From Deltaproteobacteria bacterium (lineage in GTDB: Bacteria > Myxococcota_A > UBA796 > SXON01): DNA of 35,291 bases. The stretch covers positions 1-35,291 of the forward strand of contig BJHF01000070.1 in assembly GCA_014191855.1 (NCBI GenBank), in the 5' to 3' direction. The notes beneath the pieces were generated by a model that was given only the letters and a program-made list of their open reading frames with translations, was not told where the DNA came from and searched no databases. A program made the position numbers and the translations under genes. This document shows positions 24,917 to 33,509 of this stretch, piece by piece; the stretch's first letter is position 1; the number at the start of each line of letters is the position of its first letter.

Positions 24917-25942
24917 CTACTTCCCTTCGGGGGGTACGGCGCGGACCTCGACGATCGTGACGCTCGCCTCGGTGGTCTCCTCGTCGCCGACGAGCACCTC
25001 CACGCCATCCAGCCAGCGCTCCTCGACCGTGGGATCGGTCACGATCAACTTCTCGAAGTCGCTGGTAAGCATGATGCGCGGCAGCGCGTCCTTCTCGGAC
25101 TTCGCGGGCAGCAGCGTGCCCACCATGTCGCTGTGGTTGGGCGCCATCACGCCTTCGACGGTGATCTCCTTCTGGGTCACCACCTGGCCGCTCGTGTTCT
25201 TGAGCGCCGCGACAATCTTGATGTCGGTCATGCCGAACTTCGAGTCGTTCTGCAGGCTCGCGGACATGGTAGAGATGCCCTTCTTCGCTTTGTCGGCCGC
25301 CATCGTCCACGATGCGTTGCCGACGTACACGTACTTGTCGGGATTGTAGAGGGGATCGTAGTCGAGCTTCGCGCGGTCTTCCGCGAAGAAGTAGGCCGGC
25401 ACGACCGAGTCCACCGGGGCGTAGCCTTCTTTCCCGTTGTAGCTCAGCTTGTACCAGGTGCCGCGCTTCGCCAACAGCGTGGCGGTTTCGTTCTTGGGCA
25501 GCGGGCCGACGTCGGCCGAGCCATTGCTCGCCTCGGCTTTGAGGTTCACGCCCTCCGCCGTAACGATGACCTGCTCGAAGCTCAGGCCGCTGGCGCCGCT
25601 CGCGTCCAGCAATTCAAGCGACTGGGTGGGGATCTTGTTCTTGAGCGAGAACGCGTACGCCCAGGTGCAGGCGGAGACGAGCACCAGCACGCCGGCGAAC
25701 AGGCCCTTCACGACGGGCGAGAACCCGGTGGAGGTGTCCGGCAGATCCAGATCGTCGAGCGCGTCGGGGCGCAGGGAGGCCTTGAGCTCAGGAATCTCCA
25801 CGGCGTAGAGCCACTCCGTGGCGCCTGGCGGCTGCACGATGTCCCCACCACCCAGCTCCCCCTTCTTCGCGAGCGCCTTCAATTCGTCCATGCTCCCGGC
25901 GGAGATGGACTGGCCGCGAACGTTCACCATCCAGCGAGACAT
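24917..25942 (-). CDS. GYF-2 / membrane / bacterial SH3 protein
   Basis: The 341-residue protein starts MSRWMVNVRGQSISAGSMDE, a GYF_2 domain (about 1-52, with TEWLYAVEIPEL) of the kind found at the N-terminus of bacterial membrane proteins. A single transmembrane helix follows (about 78-100, VVKGLFAGVLVLVSACTWAY). Outside the membrane is a bacterial SH3-like domain (about 127-182, VNLKAEASNGSADVGPLP, WYKLSYNGKEGYAPVDS) and a beta-rich C-terminal domain (about 200-341). GYF_2 domains bind proline-rich or membrane partners, and SH3b domains often bind cell-wall peptides; a sensor or envelope adaptor is plausible. The ATG has GAGG about 6 bases upstream. It shares a promoter region with the divergent flavodoxin-like gene. 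Confidence 0.8.
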   Translation of the reverse strand: MSRWMVNVRGQSISAGSMDELKALAKKGELGGGDIVQPPGATEWLYAVEIPELKASLRPDALDDLDLPDTSTGFSPVVKGLFAGVLVLVSACTWAYAFSLKNKIPTQSLELLDASGASGLSFEQVIVTAEGVNLKAEASNGSADVGPLPKNETATLLAKRGTWYKLSYNGKEGYAPVDSVVPAYFFAEDRAKLDYDPLYNPDKYVYVGNASWTMAADKAKKGISTMSASLQNDSKFGMTDIKIVAALKNTSGQVVTQKEITVEGVMAPNHSDMVGTLLPAKSEKDALPRIMLTSDFEKLIVTDPTVEERWLDGVEVLVGDEETTEASVTIVEVRAVPPEGK

Positions 25943-25963
25943 ACAGAACCTCGTTCGGGGCCG

Positions 25964-25993
25964 TGCATACCGCTTGCGTCAGTGTCGGGTCAA
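25964..25993 (-). promoter_or_regulatory. Sigma-70-type promoter for the GYF-2/SH3 gene
   Basis: On the minus strand TTGACC (plus 25988-25993) and TATGCA (plus 25964-25969) are separated by 18 bases, 22 bases before the start codon. The -35 matches 5 of 6 consensus bases; the -10 is weaker. It lies back-to-back with a plus-strand promoter. Confidence 0.45.
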
Positions 25994-25998
25994 GGCGG

Positions 25999-26027
25999 TT
26001 GACCGACGATTGACCCGCGGGTAGGCT
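25999..26027 (+). promoter_or_regulatory. Sigma-70-type promoter for the flavodoxin-like gene
   Basis: TTGACC (25999-26004) and TAGGCT (26022-26027) are spaced by 17 bases and lie 18 bases before the GTG start. A second TTGACC follows at 26010-26015. With the minus-strand copy they form GGTCAA...TTGACC dyad symmetry, possibly also an operator. Confidence 0.4.
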
Positions 26028-26045
26028 CGCCGCCCTGGTTTCAAC

Positions 26046-26474
26046 GTGCCGTTCTCCCCCAAAAAGCTCCTCCTCACGTACGATGCCGCCGGCGGGGCGT
26101 GCAAGCGCGTGGTTCCCCGAATGCAACGCATGCTCGAAGATCGGGCGTTCGTCGTCACGGTTTCGGAGATCGCCGCTGCCCCGACCGACCTCTCGGCGTT
26201 CGATGGTGTGGTCATCGGCACGCCGGTGAGCCTCCGCGGGGAGGGCCCCACGGCCGCGGTCGTAGACTGGGTCAAAAAGGCCGAAGGTCTGGACGAAAAG
26301 CGGGTGGGTTTGTTCTCGGTGTTCTGGCTGCGGGAGGGGCCGGCGCTGGATCGTCTGCGCGCCCAGCTTGCCGAGGTGGGTGCGGAGGTCGTGATCGCCT
26401 ATGCCTACTGGGCCGCGCGCCCGGCAGAGGGCGAGCACCTGCTCCCCGCCGAGTGCATGATCCGGATCCGTTAG
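26046..26474 (+). CDS. Flavodoxin-like protein
   Basis: A cytoplasmic 142-residue protein starting MPFSPKKLLLTYDAAGGACKRVV: a first strand and glycine-rich phosphate loop in the place where flavodoxins bind FMN. The middle has FDGVVIGTPVSLRGEGPTA, the usual second loop of the flavodoxin_5 type, and LFSVFWL. It is shorter than HemG (about 175 residues), so I do not assign a symbol. The start is GTG at 26046. The stop codon overlaps that of the convergent uvrA-like gene by 4 bases (TTAG). FMN binding is inferred from loop position only. Confidence 0.65.
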   Translation: MPFSPKKLLLTYDAAGGACKRVVPRMQRMLEDRAFVVTVSEIAAAPTDLSAFDGVVIGTPVSLRGEGPTAAVVDWVKKAEGLDEKRVGLFSVFWLREGPALDRLRAQLAEVGAEVVIAYAYWAARPAEGEHLLPAECMIRIR

Positions 26475-29400
26475 GTCGATCGCGCCATTAGGGCCCGCCC
26501 GGTATGGCTGGCCGGGTGCGCCGCCACCTGCGTGGGTGAGCCAGCGACCAGGATTTGCCCCCCGGCGGCGCCGGCTTCCGGCCCCATGTCGATCACCCAG
26601 TCGGCGTGGCGGATGACGTCGACGTGGTGCTCGATCACCACCACCGTGTGGCCGTTATCGACGAGGCGGTCGAGCACGGCCACGAGCGTTTCGACGTCCG
26701 CCAGGTGCAGCCCGGTGGTGGGCTCGTCCAGCACGTAGACCCGGCCGCTATCGCCGGGTTTCTCCATCAAGCCGAGGGCCAGCTTGATGCGCTGCGCTTC
26801 ACCGCCCGAGAGCGTCGTGGCCGCCTGGCCGAGGCGCAGGTAACCCAGGCCAACGTCCGCCAGCGCCCGCAGGCCGCGGGAGATCTTCCGCTGCGCCGCG
26901 AACAACTCAGCGGCGGCGTCGACCCGGAGCTCGAGCACATCGGCGATCGACAGGCCTTTCCAGCGAACGTCGAGCGTGGCGCGGTCGAAGCGCCGGCCCT
27001 GGCAGTGGTCGCACTTCACCCAAACATCGCTGAGGAAGTGCATCTCGATCTGCACGGAGCCGTGCCCGCCGCAGTGGGCGCACGCGCCGGCGCCGGCGTT
27101 GAAGGAGAAGCGGCCCCCCGCCCAGGCCCGCTCCTTTGCCAGGGTGGTGCTGGCGAACAGCTCCCGGATCGCGTCCCACGCGCCGACGTAGGTGGCCGGC
27201 GTGCTGCGCGGGCTGCGTCCGATCGGGGCCTGGTCGATCACCGTCAGTTCGATGCGGGCGGCGGTCGTGGTGCCAGGCGCGCGGCGCCGATCCGCTTTCG
27301 GCATCGCCTCCAGGGCCGGCACGAGCCCTTCCAGCACCAACGTACTTTTTCCGCTGCCGGAGACGCCGGTTACGACGGTGAGGCAGCCCGTTGGGAATCG
27401 GGCCACCAGGCCGCTGAGGTTGTGGCGCGTGAGCGGGCCAACCTCGAGCCAGGCCTTCGGCTCGCGGCGCCTCGACGGGACCGGGATGAAGCGCTCCCCG
27501 CGCAGGAACGCGCCGGTGAGCGAGCCGCCTCCGAGCGACATCGGCGGGCCAGCCGCGAGGATGTAGCCGCCCTCTTCCCCAGCGCCGGGGCCGAGATCGA
27601 CGACGTGATCGGCTCGGCGGATGGTCTCCGGGTCGTGCTCCACCATGATGATCGTGTTCCCCAGCGCGCGCAGGGCCTCGATGGTGGTCAGCAGCCGGCC
27701 CGTGTCGCGAGGATGGAGGCCGATCGTCGGCTCGTCGAGCACGTACAGGCACCCCGTGAGCCCGCTGCCGATCTGCGACGCGAGGCGGATGCGCTGGGCC
27801 TCGCCGCCCGACAACGTGTCCCCCCGTCGGTCGAGGGTGAGGTATTCCAGGCCGACATTGAGCAGGAACGCGAGGCGCCCCCGCAGCTCGCGCAGCGGCG
27901 GCTCGGCGATGGCGATGTCGTTGCCTTCAAGCTGCAGCGTGCGGAAGAAGGCCTCGGCGTCGGCGACGCTGAGCGCGGCCACCGCGGCGATGCTCTGTCC
28001 GCTCACCTTTACCGCGAGCGACTCCGGCCGCAGCCGTGCCCCCTGGCACACGTAGCAGACCGCCCCCGGCGCGTGGTCGGCGAGCAGGCGCTGATCGTCA
28101 TCTCCCTTCCACCACACGGCGCGCGTGCGCTTGCGGCCGATGCCTTCGCAGGCGGGGCAGGCGCCGAGGTAGTGGTTGAACGAGAAGTGGCGCGAGGTGA
28201 GGGGATCCGGCACCACGGCGCCGTGGGTGCTGCACGCCGCGCGCTCCGAAAATGTTCGTTCGCCGCCGCTATGGACGAACCGTGCTCGGCCGCTCCCGAG
28301 TCGGTACGCGAGCGCCACCGCCTCGATCACGCGGCTGCGCTCCACGGCGTCGGGATCGAAACGATCGAGGACCAGGGCCGAAACGGGCGTGTGGCCGAGC
28401 TCGTCCAGGTTCGCTTCGGCGCCGCCCACCCAGGCACGAGCATAGCCTTCCCCCCGAAGATCGCTCGCTTTCCGCGCCTTGGGGAGGTCGGCCACCAGGC
28501 GCCCGCGCCCCAGCCCCCCGAGCCGCTCCGGTGCCATTCCGGGCGCGCAGGCCCGGACCGCCTCGCCGCACTTGTGGCAGTGCGGCACGCCCACATGCGT
28601 CCACAACAGGCGCATGTGGTCCCAGATCTCGGTCACGGTTGCGACGGTGCTTCGGGGCGTCTGCGCGCTCACCTTCTGGTCGATGGCGATGGCGGGCGCG
28701 AGTCCCTCCACCGAGTCCACCGGAGCGCGGTCCAGCCGGCCGAGGAAGCGCCGCGCGTAGGTGCTCAGCGACTCGACGTAGCGACGCTGGCCCTCGGCGA
28801 AGATGGTATCGAACGCGAGTGAAGTCTTCCCTGAGCCGGAAACACCGGTGATCACCGTGGTTTTTCCGCGCGGGATCGAGACATCCACCCCCTTGAGGTT
28901 GTGGCAGCGCGCGCCGCGCACCACCAGCGCATCGGCGTGGCCGGCAACGAAACCCTTACGACGCCCTCCCGCAAAAACGCGTGGCGGGCCGCCCATGTCG
29001 GGGAGCGCCCCGAGCACGCGCCCGGTTGGCGTGTCCGACCCGACCATCGCCTCTGGGGTGCCGGCGAAGAGCAGCTTGCCGCCCGCGGCGCCGCCCTCCG
29101 GGCCCAGCTCGATCACGTGATCGGCCACCTTGATGAGGTCGGTGTTGTGCTCGATCACCACCACGGTGTTGCCCGCCTCTACCAGCGCCTGCAGGGAGGC
29201 GATCAGCAGGCGCACGTCCGAAAAATGGAGCCCCGTGGTGGGCTCGTCGAGCAGGTAAACCGTATTCCCCGTTGCGACGCGGTGCAGCTCCGTGGACAGC
29301 TTCACGCGCTGAGCTTCGCCGCCCGAAAGCGTGGACGCGGGCTGGCCGAGCGTCACGTACCCCAGACCTACCCGCACCATCGTGCTGAAGATGCGTGCCA

Positions 29401-31492
29401 GCTTCTTGTGATGCTCGAAGAACGCCGCGGCTTCGGTGATCGTCATCGCGAGCACATCCGCGATCGAGCGCTCGCGGTACAACACCTCCAGCGTTTCGGG
29501 GTTGAAGCGACGCCCCTCGCACCGCTCACACACCACCTGAACATCGGCCAGGAAGCTCATCTCTACCGTGCGCAGCCCTGCCCCCTCGCAGTCCTCGCAC
29601 CGCCCGCCCGCCACGTTGAACGTGAAGCGCGACTTGCTCCAGCCCCGCGCCTTCGCCTCCGGAAGCTCGGCGAACAAGTCCCGGATCAGGTCGAACGCGC
29701 CGGTGTAGGTGGCCGGGTTGCTTCGTGGCGTGCGGCCGATCGGCGCCTGGTCGATCTCGATGACCTTGTCGATCGCATCCGCCCCCTCCAGGCCGGGGGT
29801 GTCGTATCCGCCGATCGCAAGGTCCAAGGCCGGCTTCAGGACATCGAACACCAGGGAGCTCTTCCCGGAGCCCGACACGCCCGTGAACACGGTGAGCGTG
29901 CCGAGCGGGATGTCGACGTTCACGGCGCGCAGGTTGTGCAGCGTTGCGCCGCGGATCCGCAGCGCCGCCCCCGAACCGAGGCGCCGGCTCGTCGGGAGCT
30001 CGATCCGCTCCGCATCCCGCAAAAAGCGCGCCGTCTCCGTGTTCAACTTCGAGAACGCCTTGGGCGTGCCCTCCGCGACGAGCCTTCCCCCGTTCACGCC
30101 GGCGCCCGGCCCGATGTCGATGATCCGGTCGGCGCGCTCCATCGTCTCCCGGTCGTGCTCCACGACAACGACGGTGCAGCCCGTGTCCCGCAACGCCGCC
30201 AACGCTTGGATCAACCGGGCATTATCGCGCGCGTGAAGCCCGATGCTCGGCTCGTCGAGCACGTAGGTAACCCCGACCAGGCCGCTGCCGACGCACGCCG
30301 CGAGCCGGATTCGCTGGGCCTCCCCACCGGAGAGCGTGTTTGAAGCGCGATCCAGCGACAGGTAGCCAAGCCCCACCTCGTCGAGGAAGCGCAGCCGCTC
30401 CCGCAGCTCCCGAACGATGCCAGCGCCGATCGCAGCTTCAGAGTCTCCAAGCTCAAGGCCGCCGAAGAAGCTGTGCGCCGCCTGCACCGACATCGCCACC
30501 ACTTCGGCGATGTTCCGACCCCGAAAGCGCACAGCCAACGCAATGGGGTTGAGGCGGCGACCGGCGCACACGGGGCACACACGCTTTCGTGCCGGGTCGA
30601 GGTCGCTCGGGGCGGGGAGCAGGTTTCCTCGCGCATCGGCGAACACGTTCCCGATGCCCATGCAGGTGGAGCACGCGCCTTGGGGCGCGTTGAACGAGAA
30701 CAATCTCGGCTCCATCTCGGGGATGCTGACGGCGTGATCGGGGCACGCGCGCTCCACCGCGTGCAGCGTCCACACCTCCCCCACCAAGGTGGCGCACACG
30801 CCCTCCGCGAGCGCCACCGCGCGCTCGATGCCCTCCACCAGCCGGGCCCGATCATCCCGCGACACGACCAGCCGATCGATCACCAACTCCAGGGTGTGCT
30901 TTTCGTAGCGTTCGAGCGGGATCTCCTCCTCGAGTGAGCGGAGTTCTCCGTTCACCCGGACGCGCAGCCACCCGTCGCGTCGCCACGTGTCGAGCTCCTT
31001 GCGGTACTCGCCCTTCCGGTCCCGCACCACCGGGGCCAGCAGGATCAGGCGTTGGCCCTCCAAGGTTTGCAACAGCGCGTCGGCGATGTCGGTGGGGCTC
31101 CGACGGGCGATCGCGCGATCGCAGATCGGGCAGTGCGGCGTGCCGAGCCTCGACCATAGCAGGCGAAGATGGTCGAAAATCTCGGTTACGGTGCCGACGG
31201 TGCTGCGCGGGTTGCGGTTCACCGTTTTCTGGTCGATACACAGGGTTGGCGACAGGCCCTCTACGCGGTCGACCTTGGGCTTCTCCATCTGGCCGAGGAA
31301 CTGCCGCGCGTAGGGCGACAGCGACTCCATGAACCGGCGCTGGCCCTCCTGGTACAGCGTGTCGAACGCCAGGGATGACTTTCCGGAGCCGGAAACGCCC
31401 GTGATCACCGTGAGGGAGCCGTGCAGCACGTCGACGTCCACCCCCTTCAGGTTGTGTTCGTGCGCGCCGCGGATGCGGATGGCGTCGTTCAT
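26471..31492 (-). CDS. uvrA: Tandem (double-length) UvrA excinuclease subunit
   Basis: UvrA is the damage-sensing ATPase of nucleotide excision repair. This 1673-residue protein has two UvrA units and four ABC cassettes: Walker A at 32-40, 538-546, 883-891 and 1376-1384; LSGGEAQ signatures starting at 387, 722, 1227 and 1561. Zinc modules CxxC...CxxC are seen near 632-657 and 1470-1495. The first half keeps a full UvrB-binding region (LLAPVVRDRKGEY); in the second half this region is shorter and lacks that motif. In both halves the GACxxC zinc finger runs within about 30-45 residues into the next CxxC, so the roughly 100-residue insertion domain of normal UvrA is missing. Double-length UvrA is known from Chlamydia. 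No frameshift is seen; this is a true fusion. Confidence 0.93.
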   Translation of the reverse strand: MNDAIRIRGAHEHNLKGVDVDVLHGSLTVITGVSGSGKSSLAFDTLYQEGQRRFMESLSPYARQFLGQMEKPKVDRVEGLSPTLCIDQKTVNRNPRSTVGTVTEIFDHLRLLWSRLGTPHCPICDRAIARRSPTDIADALLQTLEGQRLILLAPVVRDRKGEYRKELDTWRRDGWLRVRVNGELRSLEEEIPLERYEKHTLELVIDRLVVSRDDRARLVEGIERAVALAEGVCATLVGEVWTLHAVERACPDHAVSIPEMEPRLFSFNAPQGACSTCMGIGNVFADARGNLLPAPSDLDPARKRVCPVCAGRRLNPIALAVRFRGRNIAEVVAMSVQAAHSFFGGLELGDSEAAIGAGIVRELRERLRFLDEVGLGYLSLDRASNTLSGGEAQRIRLAACVGSGLVGVTYVLDEPSIGLHARDNARLIQALAALRDTGCTVVVVEHDRETMERADRIIDIGPGAGVNGGRLVAEGTPKAFSKLNTETARFLRDAERIELPTSRRLGSGAALRIRGATLHNLRAVNVDIPLGTLTVFTGVSGSGKSSLVFDVLKPALDLAIGGYDTPGLEGADAIDKVIEIDQAPIGRTPRSNPATYTGAFDLIRDLFAELPEAKARGWSKSRFTFNVAGGRCEDCEGAGLRTVEMSFLADVQVVCERCEGRRFNPETLEVLYRERSIADVLAMTITEAAAFFEHHKKLARIFSTMVRVGLGYVTLGQPASTLSGGEAQRVKLSTELHRVATGNTVYLLDEPTTGLHFSDVRLLIASLQALVEAGNTVVVIEHNTDLIKVADHVIELGPEGGAAGGKLLFAGTPEAMVGSDTPTGRVLGALPDMGGPPRVFAGGRRKGFVAGHADALVVRGARCHNLKGVDVSIPRGKTTVITGVSGSGKTSLAFDTIFAEGQRRYVESLSTYARRFLGRLDRAPVDSVEGLAPAIAIDQKVSAQTPRSTVATVTEIWDHMRLLWTHVGVPHCHKCGEAVRACAPGMAPERLGGLGRGRLVADLPKARKASDLRGEGYARAWVGGAEANLDELGHTPVSALVLDRFDPDAVERSRVIEAVALAYRLGSGRARFVHSGGERTFSERAACSTHGAVVPDPLTSRHFSFNHYLGACPACEGIGRKRTRAVWWKGDDDQRLLADHAPGAVCYVCQGARLRPESLAVKVSGQSIAAVAALSVADAEAFFRTLQLEGNDIAIAEPPLRELRGRLAFLLNVGLEYLTLDRRGDTLSGGEAQRIRLASQIGSGLTGCLYVLDEPTIGLHPRDTGRLLTTIEALRALGNTIIMVEHDPETIRRADHVVDLGPGAGEEGGYILAAGPPMSLGGGSLTGAFLRGERFIPVPSRRREPKAWLEVGPLTRHNLSGLVARFPTGCLTVVTGVSGSGKSTLVLEGLVPALEAMPKADRRRAPGTTTAARIELTVIDQAPIGRSPRSTPATYVGAWDAIRELFASTTLAKERAWAGGRFSFNAGAGACAHCGGHGSVQIEMHFLSDVWVKCDHCQGRRFDRATLDVRWKGLSIADVLELRVDAAAELFAAQRKISRGLRALADVGLGYLRLGQAATTLSGGEAQRIKLALGLMEKPGDSGRVYVLDEPTTGLHLADVETLVAVLDRLVDNGHTVVVIEHHVDVIRHADWVIDMGPEAGAAGGQILVAGSPTQVAAHPASHTGRALMARST

Positions 31493-31544
31493 GGCGCGGC
31501 CCTGTTAACCTGATGGTGAACGGATGTACAGGTCTTCGCAGCGA

Positions 31545-32603
31545 TCAGTTTTCGAGCGTGCACGTCTCGTCGATCGTCAGGGCGAAGCGGCTCACTTCGT
31601 CCACCATCCCGCCCTCGCCGCCCAGCCGGATCGGCACCCAGCCGGTCGTGCCGCCGCTGATCGCGAGGCTCAGCGCCGCCCCCAGGTCCGGCAAGCCGGG
31701 CACCCACAGCAGGCCCACCGCAATGCCCGCCTCGCACGCCGGCCACATCAGCGTGTCACCCTCGTTGTACGCCCCGGATGCGTCCGCGTCGGCGTACGAG
31801 ACGGGCACCTCCAGCGCGCCTTCGACGCCCGCGAAGTCGAGGTAGGCAAGGTGGTCCGCCGGAGGTTTGTCGCCGACCCGGATCATCCAGTCGGTCGTGG
31901 CCGCCGCGTCGAAGAGCGGATCCACCTGCGTTCCTGCGGTGAGCGTGGGGTACGACAGCAGCGTGAGGCCAAAGCCTTCGGTCTGCCCTGCATACGTGCC
32001 CGCAACCGCGACGCCGGCCGATGCGCCCATGAGCGGGATGGCCAGCGGATCGGCGAACTCGGGATCGGCTTCGCCACCCGAAATGTCCAGGGCGTTCCAG
32101 CCTTCGTGGATGCCTGCCATCCCCAGCTCCGAGGGGATGGAGCCGGTTACGTACGCGGGCCAGGTCGTCCCGGCGCCGACAAAGAGCCCGTACTCGTTCA
32201 CGAGGGCTGGGACATAGAACGCCAGCAGCAAACGCGGGTAATTGACTGGATCGATCTCGAAGAGCGCCGACGCCTCCGGAGCCGGCGGGTTGAGCCGCTG
32301 CGGAGTGCCGGTGATCGGGGTGGAGCTGAGCACCTCGCCAAACACCAGGGTGTCGCTGCCGAGCGAGGTCGGGTCGAGCCAGGTGAGCGTGAGCATCGTG
32401 CGATCGAACTCGCCGGAAAGTTCGAAGGAAAGATCGGGTTCCGGTGCCGTATCTTCGGTGTCGCCCGTGTCTCCGCTGTCGGCGGAATCGGCGGTATCAG
32501 CGCCCGCGCCCGTGTCTCCGCTGTCGGCCCCGTCGGTGCCGGTTTCGCCATTTCCCGATTCGCACGCCATCAGCGCCGCGCCTAACCACCAGAGTGTCCG
32601 CAT
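31545..32603 (-). CDS. Lipoprotein with Asp/Gly/Thr-rich linker
   Basis: A predicted lipoprotein of 352 residues. The signal peptide MRTLWWLGAALMAC ends at Cys14. A linker of about 40 residues made of DTG, TAD and SGD repeats (about 19-54) follows, a hallmark of secreted lipoproteins in myxobacteria-like genomes. The remaining 290 residues are beta-rich with no motif I can name (for example LAFYVPALVNEYGLFVGAG, GTTGWVPIRLGG). It is co-directional with uvrA, 52 bases upstream of it, but the gap and unrelated role argue against functional coupling. The promoter would lie in the gap shared with the divergent nitrilase gene. Confidence 0.75.
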   Translation of the reverse strand: MRTLWWLGAALMACESGNGETGTDGADSGDTGAGADTADSADSGDTGDTEDTAPEPDLSFELSGEFDRTMLTLTWLDPTSLGSDTLVFGEVLSSTPITGTPQRLNPPAPEASALFEIDPVNYPRLLLAFYVPALVNEYGLFVGAGTTWPAYVTGSIPSELGMAGIHEGWNALDISGGEADPEFADPLAIPLMGASAGVAVAGTYAGQTEGFGLTLLSYPTLTAGTQVDPLFDAAATTDWMIRVGDKPPADHLAYLDFAGVEGALEVPVSYADADASGAYNEGDTLMWPACEAGIAVGLLWVPGLPDLGAALSLAISGGTTGWVPIRLGGEGGMVDEVSRFALTIDETCTLEN

Positions 32604-32676
32604 CGCGGGTGCGTAACGCGCTCATGAGGGCGTCGTTCGATGCGCCCGCTGCCCAGGTTGAGTTACATTCCGCGGG

Positions 32677-33426
32677 ATGCTGGCCGTCGTTCAGTTCAAA
32701 CCGCGCCGCGGGGCGCGGAACGCCAACCTGGAGAAGCTCTCGCTCCTCACCACGCAGGCGCTCGCCGCCGGCGCGAAAATGGTGGTTCTCCCTGAGATGG
32801 CGGCCACCGGGTATCGGTTTCCGAACCCGGACGTGGTACGGCCGATGTCTGAGCTGCCGCGTGGTCCAACCTGGCGAATGTTCTCCCCCATCGCCAAGGA
32901 GTACGGCGCTCACATCGTGATCGGGTTTGTCGAGGACAACGAGGGCAAGCTCTACAACGCGGCGATGGTGATCGGGCCGGATGGCAAGATCGAAACCGTG
33001 TATCGCAAGCGGCTCTTGTACATCGACGATCACACCTGGGCGAACCCGGGAGATCTCCCCTACCCGGTCTTCGAAACGCGCTGGGGTACCACCACGCTCG
33101 GCATCTGCATGGACATCAACGATCCCCGCTTCCTCACGCACGTGCGCAAGGTGCGCCCCGACCTGCTGTTGTTCCCGACCAATTGGGTCGATGAGAGCGC
33201 CGACGTCCATCGTTACTGGATGCACCAGCTCCGCGGCTGGAACGGCACGCTGGTGGCGGCGGATCGTTGGGGAGATGAAGATGGCGTGTTCTTCGCCGGT
33301 CGCTCCGCGATCTTCAAGGGCGGCGTAGCCCTGGTCGAGGCGCCCGCGGAGGGGGATGGGTTCTACCTGGCGGATGTGCCGCCGAAGCCCCCGAAGCCGG
33401 CGCCGCTTGCGGAGCCCGAAACGTAG
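32677..33426 (+). CDS. Nitrilase-superfamily carbon-nitrogen hydrolase
   Basis: A cytoplasmic amidohydrolase of 249 residues. The nitrilase catalytic triad is complete: Glu40 (VLPEMAATGY), Lys111 (VYRKRLLY) and Cys144 (LGICMDIN). GTTTLGICMDINDPRF and LLLFPTNWVDE are family segments. Such enzymes cleave amides or nitriles, often N-carbamoyl compounds or omega-amides; the substrate cannot be read from sequence alone. The start ATG follows CGGG. The gene is followed by a strong hairpin, so it is probably monocistronic. It faces a lipoprotein gene across a 73-base gap. Confidence 0.88.
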   Translation: MLAVVQFKPRRGARNANLEKLSLLTTQALAAGAKMVVLPEMAATGYRFPNPDVVRPMSELPRGPTWRMFSPIAKEYGAHIVIGFVEDNEGKLYNAAMVIGPDGKIETVYRKRLLYIDDHTWANPGDLPYPVFETRWGTTTLGICMDINDPRFLTHVRKVRPDLLLFPTNWVDESADVHRYWMHQLRGWNGTLVAADRWGDEDGVFFAGRSAIFKGGVALVEAPAEGDGFYLADVPPKPPKPAPLAEPET

Positions 33427-33442
33427 CGGCTGGCTAGAGACT

Positions 33443-33499
33443 GGAGACCGGGAGGGGGCCGCTCTGCGCGCCGCGGGCCGGGTCTCCCCTCCGGTCTCC
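33443..33499. terminator. Strong bidirectional hairpin terminator
   Basis: GGAGACCGGGAGGGG (33443-33457) and its near-perfect complement CCCCTCCGGTCTCC (33486-33499) form a 14-15 bp stem with one bulge and a GC-rich loop of 28 bases. A partial repeat of the right arm (GGTCTCC) follows. It sits between the convergent ends of the nitrilase gene and the CAP gene, where a shared terminator is expected. There is no long T-tract. Confidence 0.65.
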
Positions 33500-33509
33500 G
33501 GTCTCCGGC

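Noticed and set aside
26555..28822. 755-residue plus-strand frame inside the uvrA gene, and similar long frames at 28901-30343
   Set aside because: Arg/Ala/Gln-rich translation with no domain; the minus strand encodes four intact ABC cassettes.
31493..31544. SOS (LexA) box upstream of the tandem uvrA
   Set aside because: Only CCTGT and ACAGG half-sites 22 bases apart are present; no CTGT-N8-ACAG or GAAC-N7-GAAC pattern is found.
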